From DATHTS01 sp965219305 (GTDB taxonomy: Bacteria > Acidobacteriota > Blastocatellia > Pyrinomonadales > Pyrinomonadaceae): 64,000 bases of DNA. Both the position numbers and the translations under genes were made by a program. Location of the stretch: contig OZ244725.1 of NCBI GenBank assembly GCA_965219305.1, positions 1,550,001-1,614,000 on the forward strand. The letters are read 5' to 3'. The notes beneath the pieces were generated by a model, which was not told the origin of the DNA, made no database searches, and worked only from the letters and a program-made list of their open reading frames with translations. Each line of letters begins with the position of its first letter. Positions within the stretch are counted from its first letter, which is position 1. Shown here in pieces: positions 24,785 to 33,336 of the stretch.

Positions 24785-25939
24785 ATGGCGGAAAGCACTC
24801 TTTTTAACAAGGAAACTCAAAAATCATCTTACAAGTTCGTAATAATCTTCATCGTCCTGATAATCGCGGCTTTCGGTTCGGCTTATGGAATTTGGAAATA
24901 CATCAGCTATGAACCGGAAATCTCCGACGAGCAGATCGCCGAATGGAAAACGCGCGATTCGATTGTAATGCTTTTGGCTCAACCGACTTTTTCAGGTGAA
25001 GAATTTCGTAATCAGATACTTGGCGACGCGCGACTTCAAAAATTCGTGATAGATAAAAAGGAAGTCTATTTTTCACTGCCCGAATCCGGCGAAAATGAAT
25101 TCAAAACAGCGATTGATAAATTTATTACTGATACGCAAAAGATTGAAAACGCCGAATTGATTGACGATAAAAAATTTAAACTCGATAAATACTCTTTGGT
25201 AAAATCTACCGAAACCGGATATTTTTTCAAGACTTCGGTTGAAAATCTGAAATTTGATAAAAACACGGAATTGGAGTTTCCATATCCCGAAGCAACTTAC
25301 ACATTAAAGTTGCCGGAACTTTTAGAACTTTCTAACAATGATAATATTTACGGCGGCAGAATCGCGGCAGCGACGAATCCGAAAATTGACGGAAAAGCGA
25401 TTTTATTCGGAAATCACGGCGCATTTGTCGCTAAACCGAACGAGCCGAGTTTGGAAAGATTTGCTGAAAATCTCTTGAAAGATTTACCGGAAAACGCCAC
25501 GCGCGAGATGAAAATTCAGAAACTCCTCGATTTTGTTTCAAAAGAGATCGAATACGATTATTACGAAGCGTTGGGAAGAAACGAAACATTAAAACGCCCG
25601 AACGAAACTCTGATGACGCGCAAATCCGATTGCAGCAATAAAACTATTTTGATGGCTTCATTGCTTGAGCAGATCGGCGAAGAATATCTTTTGCTGTATT
25701 GTCCGCAGCACATTACAGTCGCTGTTCCGCAGGGAAATTTTGAAGTTGAAAATAATCTGAATTTCAAATGGAGCGGAAAAAATTGGATAGCTGCCGAAAC
25801 GACTTTGCCGATGTTTCAGATCGGCAAAACAAAAGTTACACAGACGATTCAACTCAACACGGTGAATTACGTCCAAAATCCGAAACAGCCGGAAATAATT
25901 TTTGAATCGCAGACGTTTCGACCGTTGGAATTCCGGTAA
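24785..25939 (+). CDS. transglutaminase-like protein with membrane anchor
   Basis: 384 residues. An N-terminal anchor (FVIIFIVLIIAAFGSAYGIW) is followed by an unrecognised middle region and a C-terminal transglutaminase-like papain fold. Its core is MTRKSDCSNKTILMASLLEQIG with the catalytic Cys, then LLYCPQHITVAVP with the catalytic His. GKNWIAAETT supplies a likely third residue. Bacterial members act as proteases or amidases on the outside. Upstream, 24563-24784 holds no gene that I can see. Confidence 0.82.
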   Translation: MAESTLFNKETQKSSYKFVIIFIVLIIAAFGSAYGIWKYISYEPEISDEQIAEWKTRDSIVMLLAQPTFSGEEFRNQILGDARLQKFVIDKKEVYFSLPESGENEFKTAIDKFITDTQKIENAELIDDKKFKLDKYSLVKSTETGYFFKTSVENLKFDKNTELEFPYPEATYTLKLPELLELSNNDNIYGGRIAAATNPKIDGKAILFGNHGAFVAKPNEPSLERFAENLLKDLPENATREMKIQKLLDFVSKEIEYDYYEALGRNETLKRPNETLMTRKSDCSNKTILMASLLEQIGEEYLLLYCPQHITVAVPQGNFEVENNLNFKWSGKNWIAAETTLPMFQIGKTKVTQTIQLNTVNYVQNPKQPEIIFESQTFRPLEFR

Positions 25940-25942
25940 TTG

Positions 25943-26356
25943 TTAATCAATCGTCGCAATGACTTTTAATTCAATCGCAATCGGAGTCGGCAAACTGCTG
26001 ATTTCGACGGTCGTGCGGCACGGTTGATTATCTGCAAAATATTCGGCGTAAATTTTATTGTAAATCTGAAAATCGTCTTTCATATTCGTCAGGAAAACCG
26101 TTACGTCAACAATTTTTTCCCAGGACGAATTTGCCGATTCCAAAATAAGACGCACATTCTTAAAAACCGAATGACACTGCGTTTCGATGTCGTAAGAAAC
26201 GATTTTGCCGTTTTCGCCCAGTTCAACGCCCGGAATTTTCTTCGTTCCGCGTTCGCGCGGACCGACACCCGACAAAAACAGAAGGTTACCGACGCGCCGT
26301 GCGTGCGGATAAAGCCCGACGGGTTCGGGAGCTTGTTCGGAATTTATAATATCCAT
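25943..26356 (-). CDS. RidA/YjgF family protein (2-aminomuconate deaminase-like)
   Basis: 137 residues. It has LLFLSGVGPRERGTKKIPG, ETQCHSVFKNVRLILESANS, VDVTVFLTNMKDDFQIYNKI and a C-terminal CRTTVEISSLPTPIAIELKV, where Arg and Glu form the family's imine-hydrolysis site. The PVGLYPHARRVGN opening is closer to the 2-aminomuconate deaminase branch than to RidA proper. RidA proteins hydrolyse reactive enamines. It converges on the transglutaminase gene with a 3-bp gap. Confidence 0.9.
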   Translation of the reverse strand: MDIINSEQAPEPVGLYPHARRVGNLLFLSGVGPRERGTKKIPGVELGENGKIVSYDIETQCHSVFKNVRLILESANSSWEKIVDVTVFLTNMKDDFQIYNKIYAEYFADNQPCRTTVEISSLPTPIAIELKVIATID

Positions 26357-26358
26357 TT

Positions 26359-26544
26359 TTATTCTTCGGTGGTTCGTTCGCCGTTATAAACCGCGTCAGC
26401 ACATTCAACAAACAAATCCAGATAATAATCGCGGATTTCGTCTTGTCCGAGTTCTTTGTTTTCCTTTTCGGCGATAAATTTCATCAATTCAAATGCCACT
26501 TCTTCGCCCGTTTCAATTCTGATCGGTTGTGTTTCGTTAGTCAT
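26359..26544 (-). CDS. small acidic hypothetical protein
   Basis: 61 residues, acidic and helical (GEEVAFELMKFIAEKENKEL, IRDYYLDLFVECADAVYNGE). It ends 2 bp before the RidA-like gene and is probably co-transcribed with it. No known family. Confidence 0.6.
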   Translation of the reverse strand: MTNETQPIRIETGEEVAFELMKFIAEKENKELGQDEIRDYYLDLFVECADAVYNGERTTEE

Positions 26545-26559
26545 AATTTTGTAATTTTA

Positions 26560-26913
26560 CTATATATTTTGTTTCGATGTTTTGACGATAGAAGTCAGCA
26601 TTTTGATTATTTCAGTTCTGTCATTTTCGATTGATTGATACTGCGACTCGTTTAGAAGTCCTGATTGAAATAAAAGCATCAACCAATATTCGGTTTCCGA
26701 TGCTTTGCGGCGGGCAATTCCCATTTCAGTAATAAAAACCTGTCGGGATTCCGCATCGGTCGCTTCTTTAATATGTTTTCCGATATGCGTTCCCGAAATC
26801 AAAAGTTCTTTGCTCAAGACAAATTCCTGTTTTTGGTCAACCAAATATCTGTAAAGTTTTACAATTCGTAAAGCAAATGCAAATGATTTTTCAAGAATTG
26901 GATTATCTTCCAT
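26560..26913 (-). CDS. four-helix bundle protein (23S rRNA IVS-type)
   Basis: 117 residues: FAFALRIVKLYRYLVDQKQE, ELLISGTHIGKHIKEATDAE, FITEMGIARRKASETEYWLM and LLFQSGLLNESQYQSIENDR. This is the S23/IVS family, first found in 23S rRNA intervening sequences but here free-standing. It forms pentamers of four-helix bundles; the function is unknown. It is followed by the RidA-like gene on the same strand. Confidence 0.85.
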   Translation of the reverse strand: MEDNPILEKSFAFALRIVKLYRYLVDQKQEFVLSKELLISGTHIGKHIKEATDAESRQVFITEMGIARRKASETEYWLMLLFQSGLLNESQYQSIENDRTEIIKMLTSIVKTSKQNI

Positions 26914-27000
26914 TTTTAATTATTAATTTTTCATTGTTAATTATTCCGGATAAAAACCAAGTTTTCCGGGTTAATTAATAATGAAAAATTTATAATTGTT
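26914..27000. repeat. inverted AT-rich word pair
   Basis: AATTATTAATTTTTCATTGT on the left and its near-complement TAATTAATAATGAAAAATTT on the right surround a GGAT-AAAACC core. It lies between two minus-strand genes and would fold into a hairpin. Confidence 0.5.
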
Positions 27001-27004
27001 AATT

Positions 27005-27865
27005 TTATTTAGCTAAAAACTCTTTTAGAATCTCCGTTACAACTTCCGGTGCTTCCTGCTGAACCCAATGTCCGCTCGTCGGGACGTGAAATTCCTCATA
27101 ATCTGCTTCGATAAATTCGCCGATATTTTTCACGGTTTGCGGCAAGATCGCCGTGTCCTGTTCGCCGTAAATAAAAAACGTCGGAACTTTTATTTTCTCG
27201 TTATTTTTCGTTTTCGTAAAAAACCGCGTGAGAACATTCGCACGGTAATAATTGAGCATTGATGTCAATGCGTTCGGTTCGCTCCACGCTTTTTTGTATT
27301 CGAAAATGGTTTTATCGGTAAATATTCCCTTTTGTGCGGTCGAATTTTTCAGACCGTTTTCAAGTAATTTATAATCATTTAATCGAAGCAAAAATTCGGG
27401 CAAAACCGGAATTTGGAAAAAGAACATATACCAACTCGCCAGCAATTGTTTCAGCGAAAAGTTTTTCTTCAAAACTGCCGCAGGCGGAACTTGAAGCGCG
27501 CCGAGTTTCCAGACATATTCGGGATAAGTCTGCGCCGTCGCCCACGCGACCGCCGCGCCCCAATCGTGTCCGATGACCGCCGCTTTTTCGCGCCCGAAAT
27601 GCCGGATCAAACCTGTTACGTCGTCAATTAGATAACCGAGATCGTAATCTTCGATGTGTTTCGGTTTATCGGAAAGATTAAAACCGCGCAAATCTGGCGC
27701 GACGACCGTGTAATCTTCGCTCAACGCTTCGATCTGATGCCGCCACGAATACCAGAATTCGGGAAAACCGTGAAGTAAAAGCACGAGATTTTCGCCGTCG
27801 CCCGCCGTCGCATAATGCAGACGAACACCGCCGATCTGCGCGTAATCAAATTTTATTTCTGCCAT
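27005..27865 (-). CDS. alpha/beta hydrolase, epoxide hydrolase-like
   Basis: 286 residues from MAEIKFDYAQIGG. The oxyanion region is LLHGFPEFWYSWRHQIEAL, the nucleophile is Asp in VIGHDWGAAVAW, the cap domain follows, and the last catalytic residues are Asp in FIYGEQDTAIL and His in TSGHWVQQEAPE. Asp as nucleophile places it with epoxide hydrolases or haloalkane/fluoroacetate dehalogenases. HGFPEFWYSW is more typical of epoxide hydrolases. The start just upstream is preceded by a short CTCAGCAC-type inverted word at 27877-27921. Confidence 0.9.
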   Translation of the reverse strand: MAEIKFDYAQIGGVRLHYATAGDGENLVLLLHGFPEFWYSWRHQIEALSEDYTVVAPDLRGFNLSDKPKHIEDYDLGYLIDDVTGLIRHFGREKAAVIGHDWGAAVAWATAQTYPEYVWKLGALQVPPAAVLKKNFSLKQLLASWYMFFFQIPVLPEFLLRLNDYKLLENGLKNSTAQKGIFTDKTIFEYKKAWSEPNALTSMLNYYRANVLTRFFTKTKNNEKIKVPTFFIYGEQDTAILPQTVKNIGEFIEADYEEFHVPTSGHWVQQEAPEVVTEILKEFLAK

Positions 27866-27919
27866 AATTTTTTTAGTGCTGAGTTCTGAGTTCTGAATTA
27901 ATTCGAATTTACTCAGCAC

Positions 27920-29536
27920 TCATAAAGTATATCCGCATTTTCCGCAAAATTTTGTTTGCGGCGGATAAGTGGTTTTGCAGCTTCGGCAAATCTTTTCGAC
28001 CATCGGCGGCGGATTTATCGGAATATTTGAACTAAAACCGACCGGACGATTCATATTCGATTGTGTCGCCGCCTGAGCAAATTTAAAACCGCAGCGTCCG
28101 CAAAATTTCGATCCCGACGGCAATTCCGAATTACAGCGCGGGCAAGTCGTGGACGGCAGTTTTTCGCCCGGAATGACGAGAATAAAATTCGTGTTTCCGC
28201 AGCGTCCGCAAAAATTCGCACCTTCTGCAAAACGCGAATTGCATTTCGTGCAGGCGACGATTCCCGGCATCAAACTCGATTTTACTCCGCTACTACTTGT
28301 GCCGGATTGCGACAGCGACGGCTGACTTCCGCGCATCGGTTTTAATTGCGCTTGAATTACCTGTTCATTTGCGCCTTCGCGGATTTCGATCACGCGTTCA
28401 TCGTCGCGTTCGCCGAGTTTTGAAACGCGCAAAACGTGCTGTCCCGCCGGAACGGTCGAAAGGATCAATCTGCCGGAACTTCCGACGCTTCCCTTGCGCT
28501 CGTCGTTGATATAAACTTCCGCGCCGAGCGGAGCCATAATTACGAGACGCGAAGTTCCGGTGTTCGCTTTTTCGTCAACGCCTTCAGCGGCATTTTCAAG
28601 TTGCGTGATCCATTCGGCGACATCTTTCGGACGATCTTCGGGTTTGATCGCCAACGCGCTCATTATCACTTTTTCGACCGTTTTCGGAACATCCGAACGC
28701 AACTCCGAAAGCGGCGGCGGTTCGTGCATTATTTTCTGCATTATCAACTGCATCACGTCGCCCGAAAAAGGAGTTTTGCCGCCCAGCATCAAATAAGCGA
28801 TTGTGCCGAGCGCGTAAAGATCGGCGCGTGCGTCAACGCCGAGTTCGGGCTGCATCTGTTCGGGCGACATAAATTCCGGCGTGCCGATAATTCCACGCGA
28901 CGAAGGCGTATCGCTCGAACTGATGTCCGTCACGGTTTGATTGACGATCTTCGCCAGACCGAAATCGCCGACTTTTACAAAACCGTCGCCGCGACCTTTT
29001 TTCATTATGAAAATATTCGCCGGTTTCAGATCGCGGTGCAGAATTCCTTTTGAATGTGCCGCTTCCATTCCGTCGGAAATTTGCCGCAGAAGTTCGACGG
29101 CGCGACCGACGGGCAAAGTTCCTTCGCGGCGCAACAATTTATGTAGCGTTTCGCCTTCGACATATTCCATCACGAGATAGAAAACGCCGTCTTCCGTTTC
29201 GCCGAAATCGGTAACGTCAACCGTGTGCGGATGAGAGATCGAAGCAGCCGACATCGCTTCGCGCTCAAAACGCGCGATCGCTTCGCCTTCCGCCAAATTG
29301 TCGCTGTTTAAAATATCTTGTCTGACGGTTTTGACCGCAACGCGCCTTGTGCCGAGATTTCTGTCCTGCGCGATATAAACATTTCCCATCGCGCCGCGCC
29401 CGATTCGTTTTTCAAGCCAGTAACGCTTTGCCAAAAGCTGTGTTCCCGGCAAACTGAGTCGCGTCTGCGCTTCATCGTTCGGACAAACCGTTACTTCATC
29501 GTCATAACACACTTCGCATTTCGGACATTCTCTCAT
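27920..29536 (-). CDS. serine/threonine protein kinase with PEGA-like and zinc-ribbon domains
   Basis: 538 residues. A short Cys module opens it (MRECPKCEVCYDD). The kinase domain follows: IGRGAMGNVYIAQD, VAVKTV, GILHRDLKPANIF, KVGDFGLAKI and GTPEFMSPEQ. After about residue 310 a PEGA-like beta domain is seen (LVIMAPLGAEVYINDERKGS to PAGQHVLRVSKLG). The end has three zinc ribbons: CTKCNSRFAEGANFCGRCG, CPRCNSELPSGSKFCGRCG and CRSCKTTYPPQTKFCGKCG. No membrane segment is visible, so it is cytoplasmic. A Hanks-type kinase with several zinc ribbons is typical of Acidobacteria. Targets may include FHA proteins such as the one at 22904. Confidence 0.92.
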   Translation of the reverse strand: MRECPKCEVCYDDEVTVCPNDEAQTRLSLPGTQLLAKRYWLEKRIGRGAMGNVYIAQDRNLGTRRVAVKTVRQDILNSDNLAEGEAIARFEREAMSAASISHPHTVDVTDFGETEDGVFYLVMEYVEGETLHKLLRREGTLPVGRAVELLRQISDGMEAAHSKGILHRDLKPANIFIMKKGRGDGFVKVGDFGLAKIVNQTVTDISSSDTPSSRGIIGTPEFMSPEQMQPELGVDARADLYALGTIAYLMLGGKTPFSGDVMQLIMQKIMHEPPPLSELRSDVPKTVEKVIMSALAIKPEDRPKDVAEWITQLENAAEGVDEKANTGTSRLVIMAPLGAEVYINDERKGSVGSSGRLILSTVPAGQHVLRVSKLGERDDERVIEIREGANEQVIQAQLKPMRGSQPSLSQSGTSSSGVKSSLMPGIVACTKCNSRFAEGANFCGRCGNTNFILVIPGEKLPSTTCPRCNSELPSGSKFCGRCGFKFAQAATQSNMNRPVGFSSNIPINPPPMVEKICRSCKTTYPPQTKFCGKCGYTL

Positions 29537-29622
29537 TCGTTTACATTTTAACCGCTTACATCAATTTTCCAAATTATAAGAACGCGAACTGTTAATTTTG
29601 TTGCGAAGTAAAATTTTACAAC

Positions 29623-29650
29623 TTGAATTTATTTATATAATTGCTATAAT
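29623..29650 (+). promoter_or_regulatory. promoter of the split tRNA-Lys
   Basis: TTGAAT (29623-29628) and TATAAT (29645-29650) with a 16-bp spacer, 22 bp before the first tRNA base. Confidence 0.65.
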
Positions 29651-29672
29651 CCAAATCGGTTCAACCCAAAAT

Positions 29673-30011
29673 GGGTCGTTAGCTCAGTCGGTAGAGCAGC
29701 GGACTCTTGACAAATTAGGAGCGTTCATTGGAAACAATGAAATGAAAATGCGGCTGTATGCTGGAAACCCCTGAGAGCTTCAAATACGTTTTGCGACGTG
29801 AAAATTTTGAAGATTGGGCAATCAGCAGGCAACCTCGACTTTGTAAAAAATTTCGAGAAAGCCCTCAGAGACTATACGCCGCACGCCCAAACTTTTTTAG
29901 ATGTGGGCGATGAGATAGTCCAGACTACAACGTCGAATTTCGGCGGCTGATGAAAGTCAGTGTGGTAATGTAATCCGCGGGTCGCAGGTTCAATCCCTGC
30001 ACGACCCACCA
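29673..30011 (+). tRNA. tRNA-Lys(CUU), interrupted by a group I intron
   Basis: The exons are 29673-29707 and 29971-30011. Joined they give a 76-nt tRNA: acceptor GGGTCGT / ACGACCC, D arm with AGCTCAGTCGGTAGAGC, anticodon stem GCGGA / TCCGC, loop C-T-C-T-T-A-A with anticodon CTT, T arm GCAGGTTCAATCCCTGC, discriminator A and encoded CCA. The body is very close to E. coli tRNA-Lys. The break falls between the second and third anticodon bases (positions 35 and 36). Confidence 0.95.
29708..29970 (+). ncRNA. group I self-splicing intron in tRNA-Lys anticodon loop
   Basis: 263 nt, no reading frame of note. The guide sequence AUUAGGAG (29716-29723) explains both splice sites: GGAG pairs with the 5' exon CUCU, giving a U-G pair at the cut (P1), and AUUA pairs with the 3' exon UAAU (P10). 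P2 is TTCATTG-GAAA-CAATGAA with a GNRA loop. P3 is TGCGGC / GCCGCA, P4 TGCTG / CAGCA, P6 GGC / GCC with P6a CTCGA / TCGAG, P7 GACTAT / ATAGTC holding the guanosine site, P8 CGCCCA / TGGGCG, and a P9 hairpin CTGAT-GAAA-GTCAG. The last base is G, as required. Size and layout fit the IC3 class of bacterial tRNA introns. Confidence 0.93.
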
Positions 30012-30145
30012 TTTTGATTTGCGATTTTAGATTTTGGATTTTGGATTGTTCGTTTATCCAAATTTCAAAATCTTTTTTATTTGCCTTTACTTATAAATCC
30101 AAAATCTAAAATAAATCCAAAATCTAAAATCTTTCAGACTTTTTA
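30012..30145. repeat. low-complexity word repeats in inverted orientation
   Basis: GATTTTAGATTTTGGATT repeats (30018-30050) face AATCCAAAATCTAAAAT repeats (30098-30132). They would fold back on each other just downstream of the tRNA and may serve as its terminator. Same word family as 21010-21095. Confidence 0.6.
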
Positions 30146-30249
30146 CAATTATCTTGCGTCTTAACAAGCAACGACGTGATATTTTTCGCGTTTAGGCGCG
30201 GGGTTTGATAAACTCCTCGTGCAGCGAAAGTAAATTCAAACACGGGTTG

Positions 30250-30828
30250 ATGTTGAAAAATTTATCGGATGAGCAGTTGGTTGAAATTGCGGTTTCACAA
30301 AACCCGGAAGCCTTCGGGGAAATCGTAAATCGTTGGGAGCGCAAGATTTTTGCGCTTTGTTACGGTATGCTCCAGCGCGAGGACGAAGCGAAAGATGCGG
30401 CGCAGGAAGCGTTTATTTCGGCTTACAAAAATCTGTCGAAATTTCGCGGCGACGCAAAGGTTTCGTCGTGGCTTCATCGAATTGCCGTCAACCAGTGTTT
30501 GACAAAAAAACGGCGCGAGAAAACACGTTCGGAAACTTTTATTGACGAGGAAAAAAACGAGGAAGAAAGATTCTTCGTCGCTTCGGCAAATCAGATGCCG
30601 TCGAATGTTTTTGAACAGAACGAACGAACGAACACGATTCGCGTGGCGATAAATTCTCTGCCGAACGATTTGAAACAGATCGTCATTATGAAGGAATTTG
30701 AAGAATTGACGTTTCAGCAGATTTCCGACGCGCTCGAATTACCGTTAAGCACGGTCAAAAGCCGTCTTTACACCGCGTTGAAACAATTGCGTATGAAGTT
30801 GGAGAAAGTAGAGTTGGAGGTTTTGTAA
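30250..30828 (+). CDS. ECF RNA polymerase sigma factor
   Basis: About 192 residues from MLKNLSDEQLVEIAVSQNPE; a TTG 45 bases upstream is less likely. Region 2 is seen in CYGMLQREDEAKDAAQEAFI and KVSSWLHRIAVNQCL; region 4 in LPNDLKQIVIMKEFEELTFQ and ISDALELPLSTVKSRLYTAL. Group 4 sigma factors direct RNA polymerase to a small stress regulon. It is followed after 33 bp by a zinc-type anti-sigma factor and then by a CpxP-like periplasmic protein, so the three form one signalling unit. Confidence 0.93.
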   Translation: MLKNLSDEQLVEIAVSQNPEAFGEIVNRWERKIFALCYGMLQREDEAKDAAQEAFISAYKNLSKFRGDAKVSSWLHRIAVNQCLTKKRREKTRSETFIDEEKNEEERFFVASANQMPSNVFEQNERTNTIRVAINSLPNDLKQIVIMKEFEELTFQQISDALELPLSTVKSRLYTALKQLRMKLEKVELEVL

Positions 30829-30861
30829 CAGTTATCAGAGAAGTTACAAAGTAAAATCCTT

Positions 30862-31653
30862 ATGAATAATAATAATCACAAAAATTGCGGTTTCGCCGAA
30901 GATGCGGCGGCGTATCTTTATGATGAACTGGAAACGCCCGCAAAAATAAAGTTTGAAACGCATCTCGCCAAATGCGATTCGTGCGCCGAAGAATTTGCGG
31001 ATTTTATATCGCTTCGTGAAGGAATCGCAGATTGGAAAATGAAAGATTTCGATGCTCTGTTTACGCCCGTCATCGAAATTCCTTATGAAAAACACGCGGC
31101 GACGACAGTTAAAATACGGACGGAAAAACTTTCGTGGCTTGATTCGATAAAAAACGTGCTGACGCTTTCGCCCGTGATGGCGACAATTGCGGCGACAATT
31201 GTTCTCGCATTTTTCGGAACTGTCAGTTATATGGTTTTAAATTCTGACGGCAACGAAATTGCGGCAAATATTAATGTCGAAAAAGTTACGAAGTCACAGA
31301 CAGTTGAAGACAAGAAACCCGAAATTGCTGAAAATCCCGTAAAAACTTCCGATAAAGAAATTGCAGAAAATGATTTACCAAAAACCGATATTGAAGAAGA
31401 ATCCGAACCGATAATTACGAAAACGAAGATTTATGAAAAACCGCAATCAGTAAAAATTGCGAATGAAACGCAGACAAAAGTAAAAACCGTTGTGCCGAAA
31501 CCGAAACCGAAACCGGAAAAAGGGAAAATCATCAAAGAAAATACTCCTTTTCAGGCGCAGAAACTTCCGAAATTAAATACGCTTCCCGACGAAGAAGAAG
31601 AAGTTGATGAATTGAGCCTTTCGGATTTGCTGGCTGATGTTGATTCCAAATAA
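30862..31653 (+). CDS. zinc-finger anti-sigma factor with membrane segment
   Basis: 263 residues. The N-terminus NCGFAEDAAAYLYDELETPA then THLAKCDSCAEEFADF holds the His-x3-Cys-x2-Cys plus an earlier Cys of the ZAS/zf-HC2 anti-sigma domain. A membrane segment lies at about 107-130 (VMATIAATIVLAFFGTVSYM). The outer part is a low-complexity Lys/Glu/Pro tail (TKVKTVVPKPKPKPEKGK). It would hold the upstream sigma factor at the membrane until a signal arrives. Confidence 0.85.
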   Translation: MNNNNHKNCGFAEDAAAYLYDELETPAKIKFETHLAKCDSCAEEFADFISLREGIADWKMKDFDALFTPVIEIPYEKHAATTVKIRTEKLSWLDSIKNVLTLSPVMATIAATIVLAFFGTVSYMVLNSDGNEIAANINVEKVTKSQTVEDKKPEIAENPVKTSDKEIAENDLPKTDIEEESEPIITKTKIYEKPQSVKIANETQTKVKTVVPKPKPKPEKGKIIKENTPFQAQKLPKLNTLPDEEEEVDELSLSDLLADVDSK

Positions 31654-31676
31654 TTTCAGGAAATAGAGAAAAAGAA

Positions 31677-32222
31677 ATGTCGAAATTTAAATTTATATTT
31701 GCCTTTTTGATTTTGATGCTGACGTTTTCAGCCGTCAACGCGCAAATTGATGACGAACCGGATGACGCGCCGCCGACTGCCGGACAAAACGCCCGCCCGA
31801 CGCGCCGCCCGAATTTGCTTCGTGCGCTCGATTTATCTGACGCGCAGGTTCAGCAGTTGAAAACCATCAATCAGGAAAACCGCGTAAAATTGCGTGCCGC
31901 GCAAGGAAAAATGCGCGAGACAAAACGTGCGCTCGACGAAGCAATCTACGCCGATGCGGTTGATAACGCGAATATCGAATTAAAACTTCGCGCATTTTCC
32001 GCCGCCCAAGCCGAGATAATCCGAATTCGCGCGACAACCGAACTTGCCGTGCGGAATGTTTTAACACCCGAACAATTAACGCGGTTCCGCGCCCTTCGTG
32101 AGCAATTTGAAAAACGAAAAGATGATTTTCGTGGCAAAAGACAAGATCGAATTGATAATAATCAAAATCCGTCTCAAGATAAACAAATGCGGCGCGGCGG
32201 AAGAAGAACAAGTCGCCCGTAA
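31677..32222 (+). CDS. CpxP/Spy-like periplasmic stress protein
   Basis: 181 residues. Signal peptide FKFIFAFLILMLTFSAVNAQ, then an all-helical body with two LTxxQ-like motifs: LSDAQVQQLKTINQENRVKL and LTPEQLTRFRALREQFEKRK. This is the Spy/CpxP/zinc-resistance-associated type. Such proteins sense or chaperone misfolded envelope proteins or metals. Last gene of the sigma/anti-sigma operon, so it is a likely target or feedback element. The C-terminus is basic and Gly/Arg-rich. Confidence 0.82.
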   Translation: MSKFKFIFAFLILMLTFSAVNAQIDDEPDDAPPTAGQNARPTRRPNLLRALDLSDAQVQQLKTINQENRVKLRAAQGKMRETKRALDEAIYADAVDNANIELKLRAFSAAQAEIIRIRATTELAVRNVLTPEQLTRFRALREQFEKRKDDFRGKRQDRIDNNQNPSQDKQMRRGGRRTSRP

Positions 32223-32240
32223 TTAAATTTACAAACAAAA

Positions 32241-32273
32241 AAAACGCCGTCAATTTTCGACGGCGTTTTTTTT
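32241..32273 (+). terminator. bidirectional terminator
   Basis: CGCCGTC / GACGGCG stem with A8 before and T8 after, between convergent genes; ends the sigma operon and the lectin-domain gene. Confidence 0.9.
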
Positions 32274-32287
32274 AACTTCGCTTAAAT

Positions 32288-33109
32288 TTATTCAATAATG
32301 ATTTCAATCTTAACATCGAAAGCACCCGTATTATCGTTTAAATTTCCTTCGTTTACGCCCAAAAACAGCGCACCGTCGCGGTCGGCGACAAATTCCGTGT
32401 TTTCACCGACGAAAATAAAATCGTTATTATCATCACCGATCACGGCAACTAAGCCGCCGGTCGGTTTATCTTTGAGAAGTTTATTTGAATCAGGCAAAGA
32501 AGAAATTCCGTTTGCCGTCGTGTAACGTCCGCCGCCCAGAGAAATGCGCCCGTTACTGACGATGCGGATTCTTTGACCTTTGCGGACAACCCAACCGGAA
32601 TTCGTCCAACCGTTCGCTGTATTATCGGCAAGAACTTTGGCATCAATCGCAATCGGCTGCATTTTAGCAGAAGAATTTGTATTATTTCCGGCAACATCGT
32701 CATCGGTAACAACGTCATTATCGTTATTGTTTGCCGCCGTATTTGTGTTTACATTCGGCGAAGGCGTTTTAGGATTATTGTTCGTATTTTTTCCGACGGT
32801 GATAACGGTCGAATTTCCGTTTGTATCTTTTGAATAGTTCGGTGCGCCGGAAGCCTTTACAACTTCGACCGGCATTTCCTGTTTGTCGAAAACAATCGAA
32901 GCGACATCGCCCGCCTGAAAAGTCATCTGGCGTTGGCGCGAACCTTCGCCGATCATTACGGTAAAACTTCCGTTGTCGAAATTAACGATTTTGCCTTTTA
33001 TAATACTTCCGTCTTTGAGACGAATCGTATCGGCGAAAACGAGAGCGGTCATTGAAAACATTAGACAGAAAAGTAAAAGTATTCGGGAAAATTTGAAATT
33101 TTGCAGCAT
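32288..33109 (-). CDS. secreted protein with LecA/PA-IL-like lectin domain
   Basis: 273 residues. A signal peptide (FSRILLLFCLMFSMTALVFA) is followed by a small beta domain (IRLKDGSIIKGKIVNFDNGS), an Asn/Thr-rich linker (about 105-150), and a C-terminal domain. The last has WTNSGWVVRKGQRIRIVSNG, SLGGGRYTTANGISSLPDSN, GGLVAVIGDDNNDFIFVG and DGALFLGVNEGNLNDNTGAF. It resembles the PA-IL/LecA galactose-binding fold, with Asn/Asp residues for calcium. It probably acts outside the cell on glycans. Confidence 0.8.
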   Translation of the reverse strand: MLQNFKFSRILLLFCLMFSMTALVFADTIRLKDGSIIKGKIVNFDNGSFTVMIGEGSRQRQMTFQAGDVASIVFDKQEMPVEVVKASGAPNYSKDTNGNSTVITVGKNTNNNPKTPSPNVNTNTAANNNDNDVVTDDDVAGNNTNSSAKMQPIAIDAKVLADNTANGWTNSGWVVRKGQRIRIVSNGRISLGGGRYTTANGISSLPDSNKLLKDKPTGGLVAVIGDDNNDFIFVGENTEFVADRDGALFLGVNEGNLNDNTGAFDVKIEIIIE

Positions 33110-33336
33110 ATCTCCTCCATTAGCAGAAAGTTATTTATTCGGGGACAGTATTTTTATCGGTATGATTCTTTCAAAAAATCTATAAAAAGCTATTTGTAGA
33201 TGCGATTTTTTTTGGGAAAAGTTGCACTTTACCTTTTATGCGGTAAATGTGAGTTTCATTATACATAAACATATTTGATTTGTGAAGCGTTTTTTTATTT
33301 TTTGGGAATTTTCTCTCTGCGAGAATTAAGAATATG

